Shown here piece by piece: positions 1-8,188 of a DNA stretch of 64,000 nt; position 1 is the first letter of the stretch; every line of letters begins with the position of its first letter. The position numbers and the translations under genes were made by a program. Under the pieces are notes generated by a model, which was not told the DNA's origin, ran no database searches, and saw nothing but the letters and a program-made list of their open reading frames with translations. Source of the DNA: Micromonospora echinospora (GTDB lineage Bacteria > Actinomycetota > Actinomycetes > Mycobacteriales > Micromonosporaceae); the NCBI RefSeq assembly GCF_900091495.1, contig NZ_LT607413.1, forward strand, positions 3,224,001 to 3,288,000. Reading direction: 5' to 3'.

Positions 1-712
1 CCAGCAGGGCGTCGTCGACGCCGGTCTCGCGGCGGCCGAGGTGGGCCGGATCGCGGCCGGAGAGGACGTCCAGCGCGGCCTTCACGGCGGCGCCGTGCTC
101 GCGGCTGGAGCTGATCCGCCAGGTCCGCTCGTACGCGCGGGCGGTCTCGTCACCGACCCCGTTGGCATCGACGCCGAGCCGTCGACACACCGTCACCGCG
201 CGCGGCAGGTGGAAGGACTGGGTCACCAGGGTCGCCCGGTCCACACCGAAGATCCGCTTGGCGCGGGCACACGAGTCGTAGGTGTCCAGGCCGGCGTAGT
301 CGCGCACCACCTTGTGGGCTGGCACGCCGCGCTCGACCAGCCAGCGTCGCATCGCGGTCGGCTCGTCGTACTCGGGGCGGATGTTGTCGCCGGAGACCAG
401 GATCGCACCGACCTTGCCGGAGGCGTAGAGCTGCCGGGCGATCTCCAGGCGGGCGGCGAGGAACGGCGACGGCTCGCCGTCCGGCTGGACCTTGGTGCCG
501 AGCACCAGGGCGACCGGCGCCTCCGGCACGGTCGCCGCGGTGAAGAGATGCCCGTCCGCGCCCCGCCGGATCCAGTTGACGCTGGCCACCGTGCCGGCGG
601 TCAGCAGCACCGCGCCGACGACCCCCAGGCCGACGGCGAGGCGCAGCCAGCGCGGTACGGCCCGGACCGCCGCCCGCCATGTCCCGATCATCATCGCCAG
701 CCGTCGCCGCAT
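1..712 (-). CDS. SanA/YdcF-like DUF218 family envelope protein, 3' end outside the window
   Basis: The frame is open from an ATG at 712 to the window edge, about 237 residues without a stop. A short basic N-terminus is followed by one hydrophobic segment (about residues 18-45), so the protein is probably anchored in the membrane with the rest outside. The DUF218 core follows: ALVLGTK, a P-S-P-F-L-A-A-R-L-E helix, ILVSGDN, then EPTAMRRWLVERGVP and the TQSFHLPRA stretch typical of SanA and YdcF. Members are linked to envelope integrity and vancomycin exclusion in enterobacteria; the chemistry is unsettled. No strong ribosome binding site precedes the ATG. Family call is firm, function is not. 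Confidence 0.8.
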   Translation of the reverse strand, partial: MRRRLAMMIGTWRAAVRAVPRWLRLAVGLGVVGAVLLTAGTVASVNWIRRGADGHLFTAATVPEAPVALVLGTKVQPDGEPSPFLAARLEIARQLYASGKVGAILVSGDNIRPEYDEPTAMRRWLVERGVPAHKVVRDYAGLDTYDSCARAKRIFGVDRATLVTQSFHLPRAVTVCRRLGVDANGVGDETARAYERTWRISSSREHGAAVKAALDVLSGRDPAHLGRRETGVDDALL

Positions 713-758
713 GTGATCCAGTATTCCAGCGGGCGGCGAGACCTGATCTTGCTCGGGG

Positions 759-1121
759 TCAGGAGATGTAGTGCAGGATCACGTTGTGCACGTGGTGGGC
801 CTTGTCCGAGCCACGGAACTCGACCTCGTACGTGTGCGTGCCGACGTGGATCGCGATCGCCCCGGTGGAGAAGAACTGCCCACCCCACGACTTGTTGCTG
901 ACCACGCTGACGCTGGTGATCTTCGAGTACGGGATGCTGGTGATCGCGAACTTCTTCCCGACGAAGGATCGGTCCTGGATGATCACGCGCCGGTCGGTCA
1001 GGCCGATGAAGCCGGTGCCGGTGCCGATGGCGTCGTAGACGGCGATGATCTGCTCGCCCTGGAGCAGGCCGCTGGAGATCTGGTTGTACTGCTCTTTCCG
1101 GTCGTACGTCGCGTTCGCCAT
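759..1121 (-). CDS. PH-domain-like small protein (120 aa)
   Basis: The protein starts MANATYDRKEQYNQ and contains a single bacterial PH-like fold: GEQIIAVYDAIGTGTGFIGLTDRRVIIQD, then a basic strand with IPYSKITSVSVVS, ending in a beta strand with the HxHVHNVILHYI helix. Such bPH domains occur in many small Gram-positive proteins of unknown role. No signal peptide or membrane segment is seen. The frame stays open further upstream, but the ATG at 1121 is preferred because the upstream residues look like non-coding translation and the domain is complete from here. The preceding GTGGGAATC is only a weak ribosome binding site. Confidence 0.75.
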   Translation of the reverse strand: MANATYDRKEQYNQISSGLLQGEQIIAVYDAIGTGTGFIGLTDRRVIIQDRSFVGKKFAITSIPYSKITSVSVVSNKSWGGQFFSTGAIAIHVGTHTYEVEFRGSDKAHHVHNVILHYIS

Positions 1122-1162
1122 GATTCCCACGGTAGGTGGGGCATGCCAGCCTGCCCCGCCGC

Positions 1163-1459
1163 TCAGGCGTCGGTTGGCGAGGGCGAGGCCGCCTGGGCGC
1201 GGCGACGACGCCACAGGTCGATGCCGAAGCTCGCGGCCAACAGGACCGCGATCGCGCCCTTCCAGGCGCGCTCGAACGTCGGCCGGTTCTCCCCGAGCGC
1301 GGCGTCGCCGGCCAGGAAGAACCACTGCGCGACCAGCAGCCAGAAGTACGGGCGGGACAGGTCGTGGAAGATCGAGAACCTGCCCCGGACGGTCGCCACC
1401 AGGGCGATAGCGGCCAACACCACGAACAGCAGTGGTACGACGACGTGCAGCACCCGCAT
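1163..1459 (-). CDS. Small integral membrane protein (98 aa)
   Basis: Hypothetical protein with three hydrophobic stretches (about residues 3-23, 38-52 and 68-82) separated by a basic loop with R-F-S-I-F-H-D and ending in WRRRR, an arrangement that places the tail in the cytosol by the positive-inside rule. No family is recognised. The ATG is six bases downstream of CATACT (1466-1471), which fits a leaderless transcript, and no Shine-Dalgarno is present. It lies 41 bases upstream of the PH-domain gene and could be transcribed with it. Confidence 0.6.
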   Translation of the reverse strand: MRVLHVVVPLLFVVLAAIALVATVRGRFSIFHDLSRPYFWLLVAQWFFLAGDAALGENRPTFERAWKGAIAVLLAASFGIDLWRRRRAQAASPSPTDA

Positions 1460-1465
1460 GCGACG

Positions 1466-1471
1466 AGTATG
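1466..1471 (-). promoter_or_regulatory. -10 box CATACT of a leaderless promoter
   Basis: CATACT followed by six bases and the ATG of the small membrane protein. It matches the TAnnnT-N6/7-start pattern seen at several other genes here, except for the first base. Confidence 0.4.
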
Positions 1472-1506
1472 GATGTCGGACGCTCGCCGAGGTGTCGGCG
1501 GGCGTG

Positions 1507-1561
1507 CGAGGGCCCCGCCGGTCGACCACGGGGGAGGTGTGGTCGGTCGACGGGGCCCTTT
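1507..1561. terminator. Imperfect hairpin with T tail
   Basis: Arms AGGGCCCCGCCGGTCGACCAC and GTGGTCGGTCGACGGGGCCCT pair with a few mismatches around an eight-base loop and run into TTT on the plus strand. It lies upstream of the small membrane protein and downstream of the pterin-dehydratase-like gene on the minus strand, so it could end that transcript. Confidence 0.45.
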
Positions 1562-1688
1562 CGCCGCCGGGGGTCAGCGGCTTTTTGGTTCTTTGCGGGT
1601 TTTCAAGGGGCTTGTCCGGCCCGTACTGCTTTAGCTACCCGTGGGGCCTTCCGAGCAAACACTTGTCGTCCGGCAATTCCGTGGGCGC

Positions 1689-1997
1689 TCAGGAGCCGGT
1701 GACGGCGCGGTACGCGTCCTCGATCCGCGCGGCCAGCAGGACCTCGCCCTCGCCGAGCGGCTCGTCGTCGCCGTGCCCGACCCGGATCAGAGTGCGGTCG
1801 GCCGATCGGCTGATCTCGGGGCGCAGGTGCAGCGCGTCCGCGACGACCTTGACACGCTCGGTCAGTGCCGCATGCTGGGAGTCGTCGATCAGCAGCGTGC
1901 GCCGGATCTGCTCCCCTTCACGGGTCCACCCGGAGAGCAGGGCGAGGGCGTCGCTGAGGTAGTCGCGCTTGGTTCGGCTGCGGAACAGCGCGCGCAT
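1689..1997 (-). CDS. Pterin-4a-carbinolamine dehydratase-like protein (102 aa), degenerate active site
   Basis: Starts MRALFRSRTKRDYLSDALALL with GGAGGTG seven bases ahead of the ATG, which decides the start over the longer open frame. The C-terminal two thirds follow the PCD fold: a strand-helix block with AALTERVKVVADALHLRPEI, a strand with IRVG, and LGEGEVLLAARIEDAY, which matches the usual GLTERDxxLAxxID ending. PCDs normally carry an HHP motif whose histidines act in dehydration of 4a-hydroxytetrahydropterin; here it reads HLRP, so catalysis is doubtful. A cofactor-binding or regulatory role of the fold is possible. The family call is moderate. Confidence 0.55.
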   Translation of the reverse strand: MRALFRSRTKRDYLSDALALLSGWTREGEQIRRTLLIDDSQHAALTERVKVVADALHLRPEISRSADRTLIRVGHGDDEPLGEGEVLLAARIEDAYRAVTGS

Positions 1998-2180
1998 TAC
2001 CGCACCTCCCAGGCGTCGTTGCCGGCTCGTGGCCAAATCGTCGCCATCCTGTGTCCCGTTGGTGTTCCCTAGTCTGTCGTCATGCGGGGGGTGTGTCCAC
2101 GCCCACACTTCCCTCTCTTCCTGGCCTAGCGGTTGACGACGGTACCCAAACCGCCGATTGATCTGGCACGCTGGTCAGCC

Positions 2181-2621
2181 GTGCGGACCGAACGGATTAG
2201 TGGTGACGGGCAGGCCGAACGCCGGGACGTGAAGGTGGTCGTGGGCGCGGCCATCGTCGCCGACGGGCGGGTGCTGGCCTGTGCCCGGTCCGCCCCGCCG
2301 GAGGTCGCCGGCCGGTGGGAGTTCCCCGGCGGCAAGGTCGAACCGGGGGAGAGCGAGACCGCCGCCCTGGTCCGCGAGTGCGCCGAGGAACTCGCCGTAC
2401 GCGTCGAGGTCGGCGACCGGGTCGGGCGGGACGTCCGGATGGCGCACGGCCGCGCGGTGCTCCGGGTGTACGCGGCCCGGCTGCTCGGCGACGACCAGCC
2501 CCGGGCACTGGAGCACGCCGAGATGCGGTGGCTCTCCGCCGACGAACTCGACACGGTCGACTGGCTTCCTGCGGACGTCCCCATCGTGGCCGCTCTCCGT
2601 CCCCTCCTCGCCCGGCTCTGA
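2181..2621 (+). CDS. Nudix hydrolase of the MutT type
   Basis: Predicted to hydrolyse oxidised or non-canonical nucleoside triphosphates such as 8-oxo-dGTP to monophosphates. A complete Nudix box is visible (G-G-K-V-E-P-G-E, then R-E-C-A-E-E-L), preceded by VVVGAAIVADGRVLACARS and GRWEFPGGK, which is MutT-like; the tail has WLSADELDTVDWLPADVPIV. The start is uncertain: GTG at 2181 is given, but GTG at 2229 would begin exactly at the conserved VKVVVGAAIV strand, and a TTG at 2133 is also in frame. No good ribosome binding site marks any of them. TTGACG at 2133-2138 could instead be a -35 box. Confidence 0.85.
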   Translation: MRTERISGDGQAERRDVKVVVGAAIVADGRVLACARSAPPEVAGRWEFPGGKVEPGESETAALVRECAEELAVRVEVGDRVGRDVRMAHGRAVLRVYAARLLGDDQPRALEHAEMRWLSADELDTVDWLPADVPIVAALRPLLARL

Positions 2622-2640
2622 CCACCGCCGGTCGAAGCGA

Positions 2641-2678
2641 AACGGGGGTCGTGCGGCTCGCGCCGCACGACCCCCGTT
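2641..2678. terminator. Perfect 17-bp hairpin between converging mutT-like gene and sdhB
   Basis: Arms 2641-2657 and 2662-2678 are perfectly complementary (AACGGGGGTCGTGCGGC) around a TCGC loop. The hairpin lies 19 bases after the Nudix stop and 17 bases after the sdhB stop, so it can end transcripts from both sides. No long U tract follows, as is common in actinomycetes. Confidence 0.85.
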
Positions 2679-2695
2679 GCCGTTCGCTGTGTCGC

Positions 2696-3751
2696 TCAGT
2701 GCTTCTTCTTCTCGTCCTGCTCCGGGTGCGCGTAGTTCAGGTGCTCGGTGGGGAGCGGGAACGTCACGTCGTCACCGAAGGGCGACGGCGCGGCCGGCCG
2801 GTCGAAGGTGAGCTCGCTCAGCGGCAGCCGACCCCGCTCGTCCACGGCCGGGGCGGTCGGGTGCGGCACCTCGCGGTTCCAGTTGAGCCCGCGCTGCGCC
2901 TGTGCCTCGGCACCCGGGTCGTGCGACCCGCCCGCGTGCGAGTGCAGGCCGTGGTGCACCCCGACCTGCGGCTGGGCACCGGCCCTGACCTGCTCGTTCT
3001 GACCCCGACGGAAGATCTTGCTACCAAGCCACACGAGGGGATCATACTTGCGGTCGACCACCCGCTCCTTCATCGGGATGATCCCGTTGTCGGTGATCTT
3101 GATGTGCTCGGGGCACACCTCGGTGCAGCACTTGGTGATGTTGCAGAAGCCGAGGCCCTGTTCGGCCTGCGCGTACTCCTTGCGGTCGGTCTTGGTGTCG
3201 AGCGGGTGCATGTCCAGCTCGGCGGCCCGGATGAAGTAGCGCGGACCGGAGAACGCCTGCTTGTTCTCCTCGTGGTCCCGGATCACGTGGCAGACCGTCT
3301 GGCACAGGAAGCACTCGATGCACTTCCGGAACTCCTGCGACCGCTCCACGTCGACCTGCTGCATCCGGTAGTCGCCCGGGGCCAGGTCCTCCGGCGGTGC
3401 GAACGCGGGGGTCTCCCGTGCCTTCTCGTAGTTGAACGAGACGTCGGTGACCAGGTCCCGGATCACCGGGAAGGTCCGCAGCGGAGTGACCGTGACGGTC
3501 TCGTTCTCCTCGAAGGTCGACATCCGGGTCATGCAGCCCAGCCGCGGCTTGCCGTTGATCTCCATCGAGCAGGACCCGCACTTGCCGGCCTTGCAGTTCC
3601 ACCGGCAGGCCAGGTCCGGCGCGTCGGTGGCCTGGAGGCGGTGGATGACGTCGAGGACGACCTCGCCCTCGTTGACCTCGATGGTGTAGTCCTGGAGGTC
3701 ACCGCCGTTCTCGTCACCCCGCCAGATGCGGAATTGGCGCTTCGAGCCCAC
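2696..3751 (-). CDS. sdhB: Succinate dehydrogenase iron-sulfur subunit with long C-terminal extension
   Basis: Carries electrons from the flavoprotein to the membrane subunit through three clusters. The plant-type [2Fe-2S] ligands are C53, C58, C61 and C73; the C-terminal clusters use C144, C147, C150, C154 and C203, C208/C209, C213 (CIECFLCQTVC and CNITKCCTEVCPEH). The recognisable subunit ends near residue 250, close to the roughly 250 residues of mycobacterial Sdh1 SdhB. About 100 further residues, rich in His, Pro and acidic residues and ending EQDEKKKH, have no counterpart I know. GTG start directly abuts the sdhA stop (TAAGTG), so translation is probably coupled. Last gene of sdhCAB. 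Confidence 0.95.
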   Translation of the reverse strand: MGSKRQFRIWRGDENGGDLQDYTIEVNEGEVVLDVIHRLQATDAPDLACRWNCKAGKCGSCSMEINGKPRLGCMTRMSTFEENETVTVTPLRTFPVIRDLVTDVSFNYEKARETPAFAPPEDLAPGDYRMQQVDVERSQEFRKCIECFLCQTVCHVIRDHEENKQAFSGPRYFIRAAELDMHPLDTKTDRKEYAQAEQGLGFCNITKCCTEVCPEHIKITDNGIIPMKERVVDRKYDPLVWLGSKIFRRGQNEQVRAGAQPQVGVHHGLHSHAGGSHDPGAEAQAQRGLNWNREVPHPTAPAVDERGRLPLSELTFDRPAAPSPFGDDVTFPLPTEHLNYAHPEQDEKKKH

Positions 3752-5674
3752 TTACTTCGCCTCCTCGGCGTGCGCGTCGGCGACGAGGGCGTCGAAGTCG
3801 GCCAGCTCCTCGTCGGTCAGGTACTTCGCCAGCTCGGCCCGGTCGAAGAGGCTGATCAGCTCCGCGCGCATCTTCGGCAGCGGCTTGTGCTCCAGGCGCA
3901 CGGTGTCGCCGTCGAGCGAGCAGACCAGGTTCACCCGGCGCCACGTCGGGTCCATCTTCGGGAAGTCCTCCCGGGTGTGGCCGCCCCGCGACTCCTGCCG
4001 CTCCAGGGCGGCCTTCGCGGTGCACTCCGAGACGACCAGCATGTTGCGCAGGTCCAGGGCCAGGTGCCAGCCCGGGTTGTAGCGCCGGCCACCCGCCGCG
4101 CTGACCTTCGCCACCCGCTCGCGCAGCTCGGCGAGACGGACCAGCGCGTCGGCCAGCTCACCCTCCCGCCGGATGATGCCGACCAGGTCGCCCATCACCG
4201 CCTGGAGGTCCTGCTGGAGGGTGTACGGGTTCTCGCCGGTGTCCCGCTGGAGCGGGGCGAGCGCGGTCTCCACCGCAGCCTCGACCGCGTCCACCGACAC
4301 CTTGGGGCGGGACGGGAGCTGGTCGGCGTAGGTCGCCGCGTGCCCGCCCGCCCGCTTGCCGAAGACCAGCAGGTCGGAGAGGGAGTTGCCGCCGAGCCGG
4401 TTGGAGCCGTGCATGCCGCCGGAGACCTCGCCGGCGGCGAAGAGCCCCCGCACGTTGCCGGACGCGGCCCCGCTGTCCGGGTCGACCTCCACGCCACCCA
4501 TCACGTAGTGACAGGTCGGCCCGACCTCCATCGGCTCCTTGGTGATGTCGACGTCGGCCAGCTCCTTGAACTGGTGGTACATCGACGGGAGGCGGCGACG
4601 GATCTCCTCGGCCGGCAGCCGGGAGGCGATGTCCAGGTAGACGCCGCCGGCCGGCGTACCCCGACCCGCCTTGACCTCGCTGTTGATCGCGCGGGCGACC
4701 TCGTCCCGGGGGAGCAGCTCCGGCGGACGCCGGTTGTTGTCCGGGTCCTTGTACCAGCGGTCCGCCTCGGCCTCGTTGTCCGCGTACTGCTTGCGGAACA
4801 CGTCGGGCACGTAGTCGAACATGAACCGCTTGCCCTCGGAGTTCTTGAGGACGCCGCCGTCACCCCGGACCGACTCGGTGACCAGGATGCCCTTCACCGA
4901 GACCGGCCAGACCATGCCGGTCGGGTGGAACTGGAGGAACTCCATGTTGATCAGGGTCGCCCCGGCGCGCAGCGCCAGCGCGTGGCCGTCCCCGGTGTAC
5001 TCCCAGGAGTTCGAGGTGACCTTGTACGACCGGCCGACGCCGCCGGTGGCGAGCACCACCGCCGGGGCCTCGAAGAGGACGAACTCGCCGGACTCGCGGT
5101 AGTAGCCGAAGGCCCCGGCGACCCGGTCGCCGTCGAGCAGCAGCTCGGTGATCGTGGTCTCCGCGAAGACCTTGATCCGCGCGTCGTAGCTGCCGAACTC
5201 CTTCTTGTCCTCCTGCTGGAGGGAGACGATCTTCTGCTGGAGGGTGCGGATCAGCTCCAGGCCGGTCCGGTCACCGACGTGCGCCAGCCGGGGGTACTCG
5301 TGCCCGCCGAAGTTGCGCTGCGAGATCTTGCCGTCCTTGGTGCGGTCGAAGAGCGCACCGTAGGTCTCCAGCTCCCAGATCCGCTGCGGCGACTCCTTCG
5401 CGTGCAGCTCGGCCATCCGGAAGTTGTTGAGGAACTTGCCACCGCGCATGGTGTCGCGGAAGTGCACCTGCCAGTTGTCCCGGCTGTTCACGTTCCCCAT
5501 GGCGGCGGCGGCGCCGCCCTCGGCCATGACCGTGTGCGCCTTGCCGAAGAGCGACTTCGAGATGATCGCGGTCTTCTTGCCGGCCAGGCGGGCCTCGATC
5601 GCCGCGCGCAGGCCGGCGCCACCGGCCCCGATCACGACGACGTCGTAGTGGTGTCGTTCGATTCGCGTAGTCAT
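3752..5674 (-). CDS. sdhA: Succinate dehydrogenase flavoprotein subunit
   Basis: Oxidises succinate to fumarate with covalently bound FAD. Visible are the Rossmann motif GAGGAGLRAA (residues 16-25), the FAD-linking histidine in SLFGKAHTVMAEGG (H47), HPTG near residue 248, the Arg-rich capping domain, and RLGGNSLSDLLVFGKRAG toward the C-terminus. At 640 residues it matches the mycobacterial Sdh1 flavoprotein (Rv0248c, about 646) better than the shorter Sdh2 enzyme. It follows sdhC by 15 bases and abuts sdhB. The ATG at 5674 fits the conserved N-terminus HHYDVVVIGAG. Confidence 0.96.
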   Translation of the reverse strand: MTTRIERHHYDVVVIGAGGAGLRAAIEARLAGKKTAIISKSLFGKAHTVMAEGGAAAAMGNVNSRDNWQVHFRDTMRGGKFLNNFRMAELHAKESPQRIWELETYGALFDRTKDGKISQRNFGGHEYPRLAHVGDRTGLELIRTLQQKIVSLQQEDKKEFGSYDARIKVFAETTITELLLDGDRVAGAFGYYRESGEFVLFEAPAVVLATGGVGRSYKVTSNSWEYTGDGHALALRAGATLINMEFLQFHPTGMVWPVSVKGILVTESVRGDGGVLKNSEGKRFMFDYVPDVFRKQYADNEAEADRWYKDPDNNRRPPELLPRDEVARAINSEVKAGRGTPAGGVYLDIASRLPAEEIRRRLPSMYHQFKELADVDITKEPMEVGPTCHYVMGGVEVDPDSGAASGNVRGLFAAGEVSGGMHGSNRLGGNSLSDLLVFGKRAGGHAATYADQLPSRPKVSVDAVEAAVETALAPLQRDTGENPYTLQQDLQAVMGDLVGIIRREGELADALVRLAELRERVAKVSAAGGRRYNPGWHLALDLRNMLVVSECTAKAALERQESRGGHTREDFPKMDPTWRRVNLVCSLDGDTVRLEHKPLPKMRAELISLFDRAELAKYLTDEELADFDALVADAHAEEAK

Positions 5675-5689
5675 CTGTGTCAGGGCCCT

Positions 5690-6496
5690 TTAGTTGATGA
5701 ACCGCAGGTCGCTGAACCAGCCGGCGGCCAGCGCCATCACGTAGAAGTCGGTCAGCGCGAGGGTGCCGAGGGTGATCCAGGCGAGCTGCATGTGGCGGAC
5801 GTTCAGCCACGACACGCCCGTCCAGGCGCGGTAGCGCAGCGGGTTCTTGGAGAAGTGCTTCAGCCGGCCGCCGATGATGTGCCGGCAGGAGTGGCAGGAG
5901 ATCGTGTACGCCCACAGCATGATCACGTTGACCAGCAGGATCACGTTGCCGAGCCCGAAGCCGAAGCCCTTCGGCGAGTGGAAGGCGAGGATCGCGTCCC
6001 AGGTGTTGATCAGGGAGATGATCGCGGCGGCGTAGAAGGCGTACCGGTGCAGGTTCTGGCCGAGCAGCGGGAAGCGGGTCTCGCCCGAGTAGGTCTTGTG
6101 CCCGTCCGGCACCGCGCAGGCCGGCGGCGAGAGCCAGAACGACCGGTAGTACGCCTTGCGGTAGTAGTAGCAGGTCAACCGGAACAACAGCAGGAACGGC
6201 AGGGTCATCGCGGCGTCCGGGATGATCCACCAGCCGGGCAGGAACTGCCCGAAGTGCGATGCCTCCGTGACGCACCGGTCGGTCACACACGGCGAGTAGA
6301 ACGGGGTCAGGTAGTGATAGTCGTCGACCCAGTACCACTTGTGCATGAAGACCCGGACCGTCGCGTACGTGACCCACGCGCCGAGGCCGATGACCGTGAT
6401 CAGCGGCGCCAACCACCAGCGGTCGGTACGCAACGTCTTCGCCGCGATGGCGGCGCGCGCTCGCGCACCCCGCGGCCTCGTTGCCGTTGAAGTCAT
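5690..6496 (-). CDS. sdhC: Succinate dehydrogenase membrane subunit, Sdh1 type (268 aa)
   Basis: Integral membrane anchor passing electrons to the quinone. Five hydrophobic segments are visible (roughly residues 28-48, 88-108, 152-170, 182-200 and 236-256). Length and sequence resemble Rv0249c of M. tuberculosis. The motif TISCHSCRHIIGG (C201, H202, C204, H206) lies at the end of a membrane segment. Mycobacterial Sdh1 has been reported to hold a membrane-embedded Rieske-type cluster, so these are candidate ligands. The start is ATG 6496, with GGGAG about 12 bases upstream; a longer open frame exists but lacks support. First gene of the operon. Confidence 0.88.
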   Translation of the reverse strand: MTSTATRPRGARARAAIAAKTLRTDRWWLAPLITVIGLGAWVTYATVRVFMHKWYWVDDYHYLTPFYSPCVTDRCVTEASHFGQFLPGWWIIPDAAMTLPFLLLFRLTCYYYRKAYYRSFWLSPPACAVPDGHKTYSGETRFPLLGQNLHRYAFYAAAIISLINTWDAILAFHSPKGFGFGLGNVILLVNVIMLWAYTISCHSCRHIIGGRLKHFSKNPLRYRAWTGVSWLNVRHMQLAWITLGTLALTDFYVMALAAGWFSDLRFIN

Positions 6497-6797
6497 TCCA
6501 GTTGTCTCCCTGACGGGGCCCTCGCGGGCACGGATCGGTTCCGGCCGGGCACGCGGGCCGGCGCACCGCCCCTCGCAGCCACGTCCCCCTGCGCACACCC
6601 ACCACCACGCCGGGGCGTACCGACGCAGCTAAGTGACACACGTTACGCCGCCCGGTACGAGCCGTTCGCGCAGGGAGTGTCGCTTGTACGCGGCCGGTTG
6701 GAAAGCTGTGGCGCTCCGATCGCTGTCCGATGTTAAGAACCTCACGTCGGGGGAGGATCCGGGCCCATGGGATCAACGATCCGGGGCCCGGTGCAGC
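6497..6797. promoter_or_regulatory. Control region between sdhC and tldE
   Basis: About 300 bases without a gene. It must hold the sdhCAB promoter (minus strand) and the end of tldE. An imperfect palindrome GTGAC-ACAC-GTTAC lies at 6633-6646, about 140 bases upstream of sdhC, and could be an operator. An 8-bp hairpin, CCGGGCCC (6759-6766) with GGGCCCGG (6784-6791), is a possible tldE terminator. I could not assign a convincing -35/-10 pair. Confidence 0.4.
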
Positions 6798-8174
6798 TCA
6801 CCCGGAGGCGCCACCCGTGAAGTTCCACTCGGCGAGGCGCAGCGGGGGCGTGCTCCACCAGGCGCCGGCGGTCCGGTCCGGTTGGCGGAGCGCGACCCGA
6901 CCCGTCCCCAGCACCGCCCCAGGCGCCAGCGCCCGGGGGTACGCCTGGGTGAAGCGAAGGTCCCGGACCGCGCGGGTGACCACGCCGTCCTCGATCAGCC
7001 AGACCCCGTTGCGGGTCAGCCCGGTCACCGTGAGGGCCTTCGGGTCGAGCACCCGCGTGTACCAGAGGTCGCTCACCAGCAGCCCCCGCCCGACCCCCGC
7101 CACCAGGGCGGCCGTGTCCGGGTCGACCACCGGCCCGGACACCGTGCCCGTCGGTGCCGGCCCCTGCGCCGGCAGCAGCCGGACGGTGTGCGGGAACGGG
7201 CCGAAGGTGGGCGATTCGAGGGACCCGTGCCCGGTCGAGGCGGCACCGGTGGCGGCGGCTGTACGCCGATCGTGCACCACCGCGTCGGTCCTGCCGGCGG
7301 TCACCAGGGGCAGCGCGCGACGGGCGGTCCCCTCGGTGTCCACCGGCAGCCCGGAGGCGGCGAGCGGGTCGTCGACCAGGGACACCGTCCGGTCGAACTG
7401 GGCCGCGCCCGGCTCGGCGAAGGACTTCCGCTCGGCGTACGCCTTGCCGTTGAAGCCGTACATGGCGAGGTTCGACAGCAGGTCGGCGACGGCGGCCGGC
7501 TCGAAGACCACTTCGTACCGCCCCGGCGGCAACTCGACCGGGTCGACACCGGAGCGGGCCTTCGCCGCCGCCCGCGCCCCGAGGAGCGCGCCGTCCAGGT
7601 CACCCAGCCGGTCGGCGGCGAGCCGGGCCATCCCGTCGACCCCGCCGGTCCGCGCGATGCCGTCCATGGCGGCCTCGGCCATCCGCCCCCACGCGGTGTG
7701 CCCGGCGGTGTTGGCGAACGCGGCGGCATGGTGGGAGGTACGGCAGTAGCCGGCCGTCTCCAGCCCACCGGCCGCGTCGACGAAGGCGCGGACCCGGGCG
7801 GCCCGCTCGTCGGGCTCGGCATGGGCGGTGGCCTCGTCGGGCGTCGGGGCGGCCGGTGCCGGGGCGGGCGGGGCCAGCCCCGGCCAGCCCGGGTCCGGCG
7901 GGCCGAGCCGGGCCGCGACCAGGGTCCGCTCGACCAGCTCACGGAGCCCGTCCGGGCTGGCCAGGCTGCCGCTGCCGGTGGCCGTACGCCCGTCGGCGTG
8001 CAGCCGCAACCGTATCGACACCGTCGACTCGGCGACGTTCTGGTGGATGAACGAGTTGGCGAACCGGGTCAGCGCCGCGTCCGACCGGGTCACCGTCACC
8101 TCGGCCTGCGCGCCCGCGCCGGCGAGCCGGCCCACCAGCTCCACCACCTGCCCGGCGATCTCCTGCTCGCTCAC
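6798..8174 (-). CDS. tldE: TldE/PmbA-family metallopeptidase subunit
   Basis: Non-catalytic partner of TldD in the heterodimeric TldD/TldE protease, which degrades unfolded peptides and matures some ribosomal peptides. It lacks HExxxH. Family features include an N-terminal helix-strand block with FANSFIHQNVAESTVSIRLR, the central PPGRYEVVFEPAAVADLL and the C-terminal GLLVSDLWYTRVLDPKALTVTGLTRNGVWLIEDG. Length (458) is normal. The GTG start at 8174 (GTGAGCGAGCAG) lies 15 bases after the conserved core of a dispersed repeat that fills the 61-base gap to tldD. An Ala/Pro-rich linker near residues 100-120 is lineage specific. Confidence 0.9.
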   Translation of the reverse strand: MSEQEIAGQVVELVGRLAGAGAQAEVTVTRSDAALTRFANSFIHQNVAESTVSIRLRLHADGRTATGSGSLASPDGLRELVERTLVAARLGPPDPGWPGLAPPAPAPAAPTPDEATAHAEPDERAARVRAFVDAAGGLETAGYCRTSHHAAAFANTAGHTAWGRMAEAAMDGIARTGGVDGMARLAADRLGDLDGALLGARAAAKARSGVDPVELPPGRYEVVFEPAAVADLLSNLAMYGFNGKAYAERKSFAEPGAAQFDRTVSLVDDPLAASGLPVDTEGTARRALPLVTAGRTDAVVHDRRTAAATGAASTGHGSLESPTFGPFPHTVRLLPAQGPAPTGTVSGPVVDPDTAALVAGVGRGLLVSDLWYTRVLDPKALTVTGLTRNGVWLIEDGVVTRAVRDLRFTQAYPRALAPGAVLGTGRVALRQPDRTAGAWWSTPPLRLAEWNFTGGASG

Positions 8175-8188
8175 GCTGCGGCCCTTTC

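Noticed and set aside
1563..1688. tRNA or small RNA in the T-rich stretch around 1590-1660
   Set aside because: I could not fold a cloverleaf or find a matching terminator; nothing beyond base composition supports it.
2315..6490. A 1391-codon open frame on the plus strand opposite sdhBAC
   Set aside because: It is antisense to three clearly conserved genes; long open shadows are expected at this G+C content and its residues are compositionally biased without any domain.
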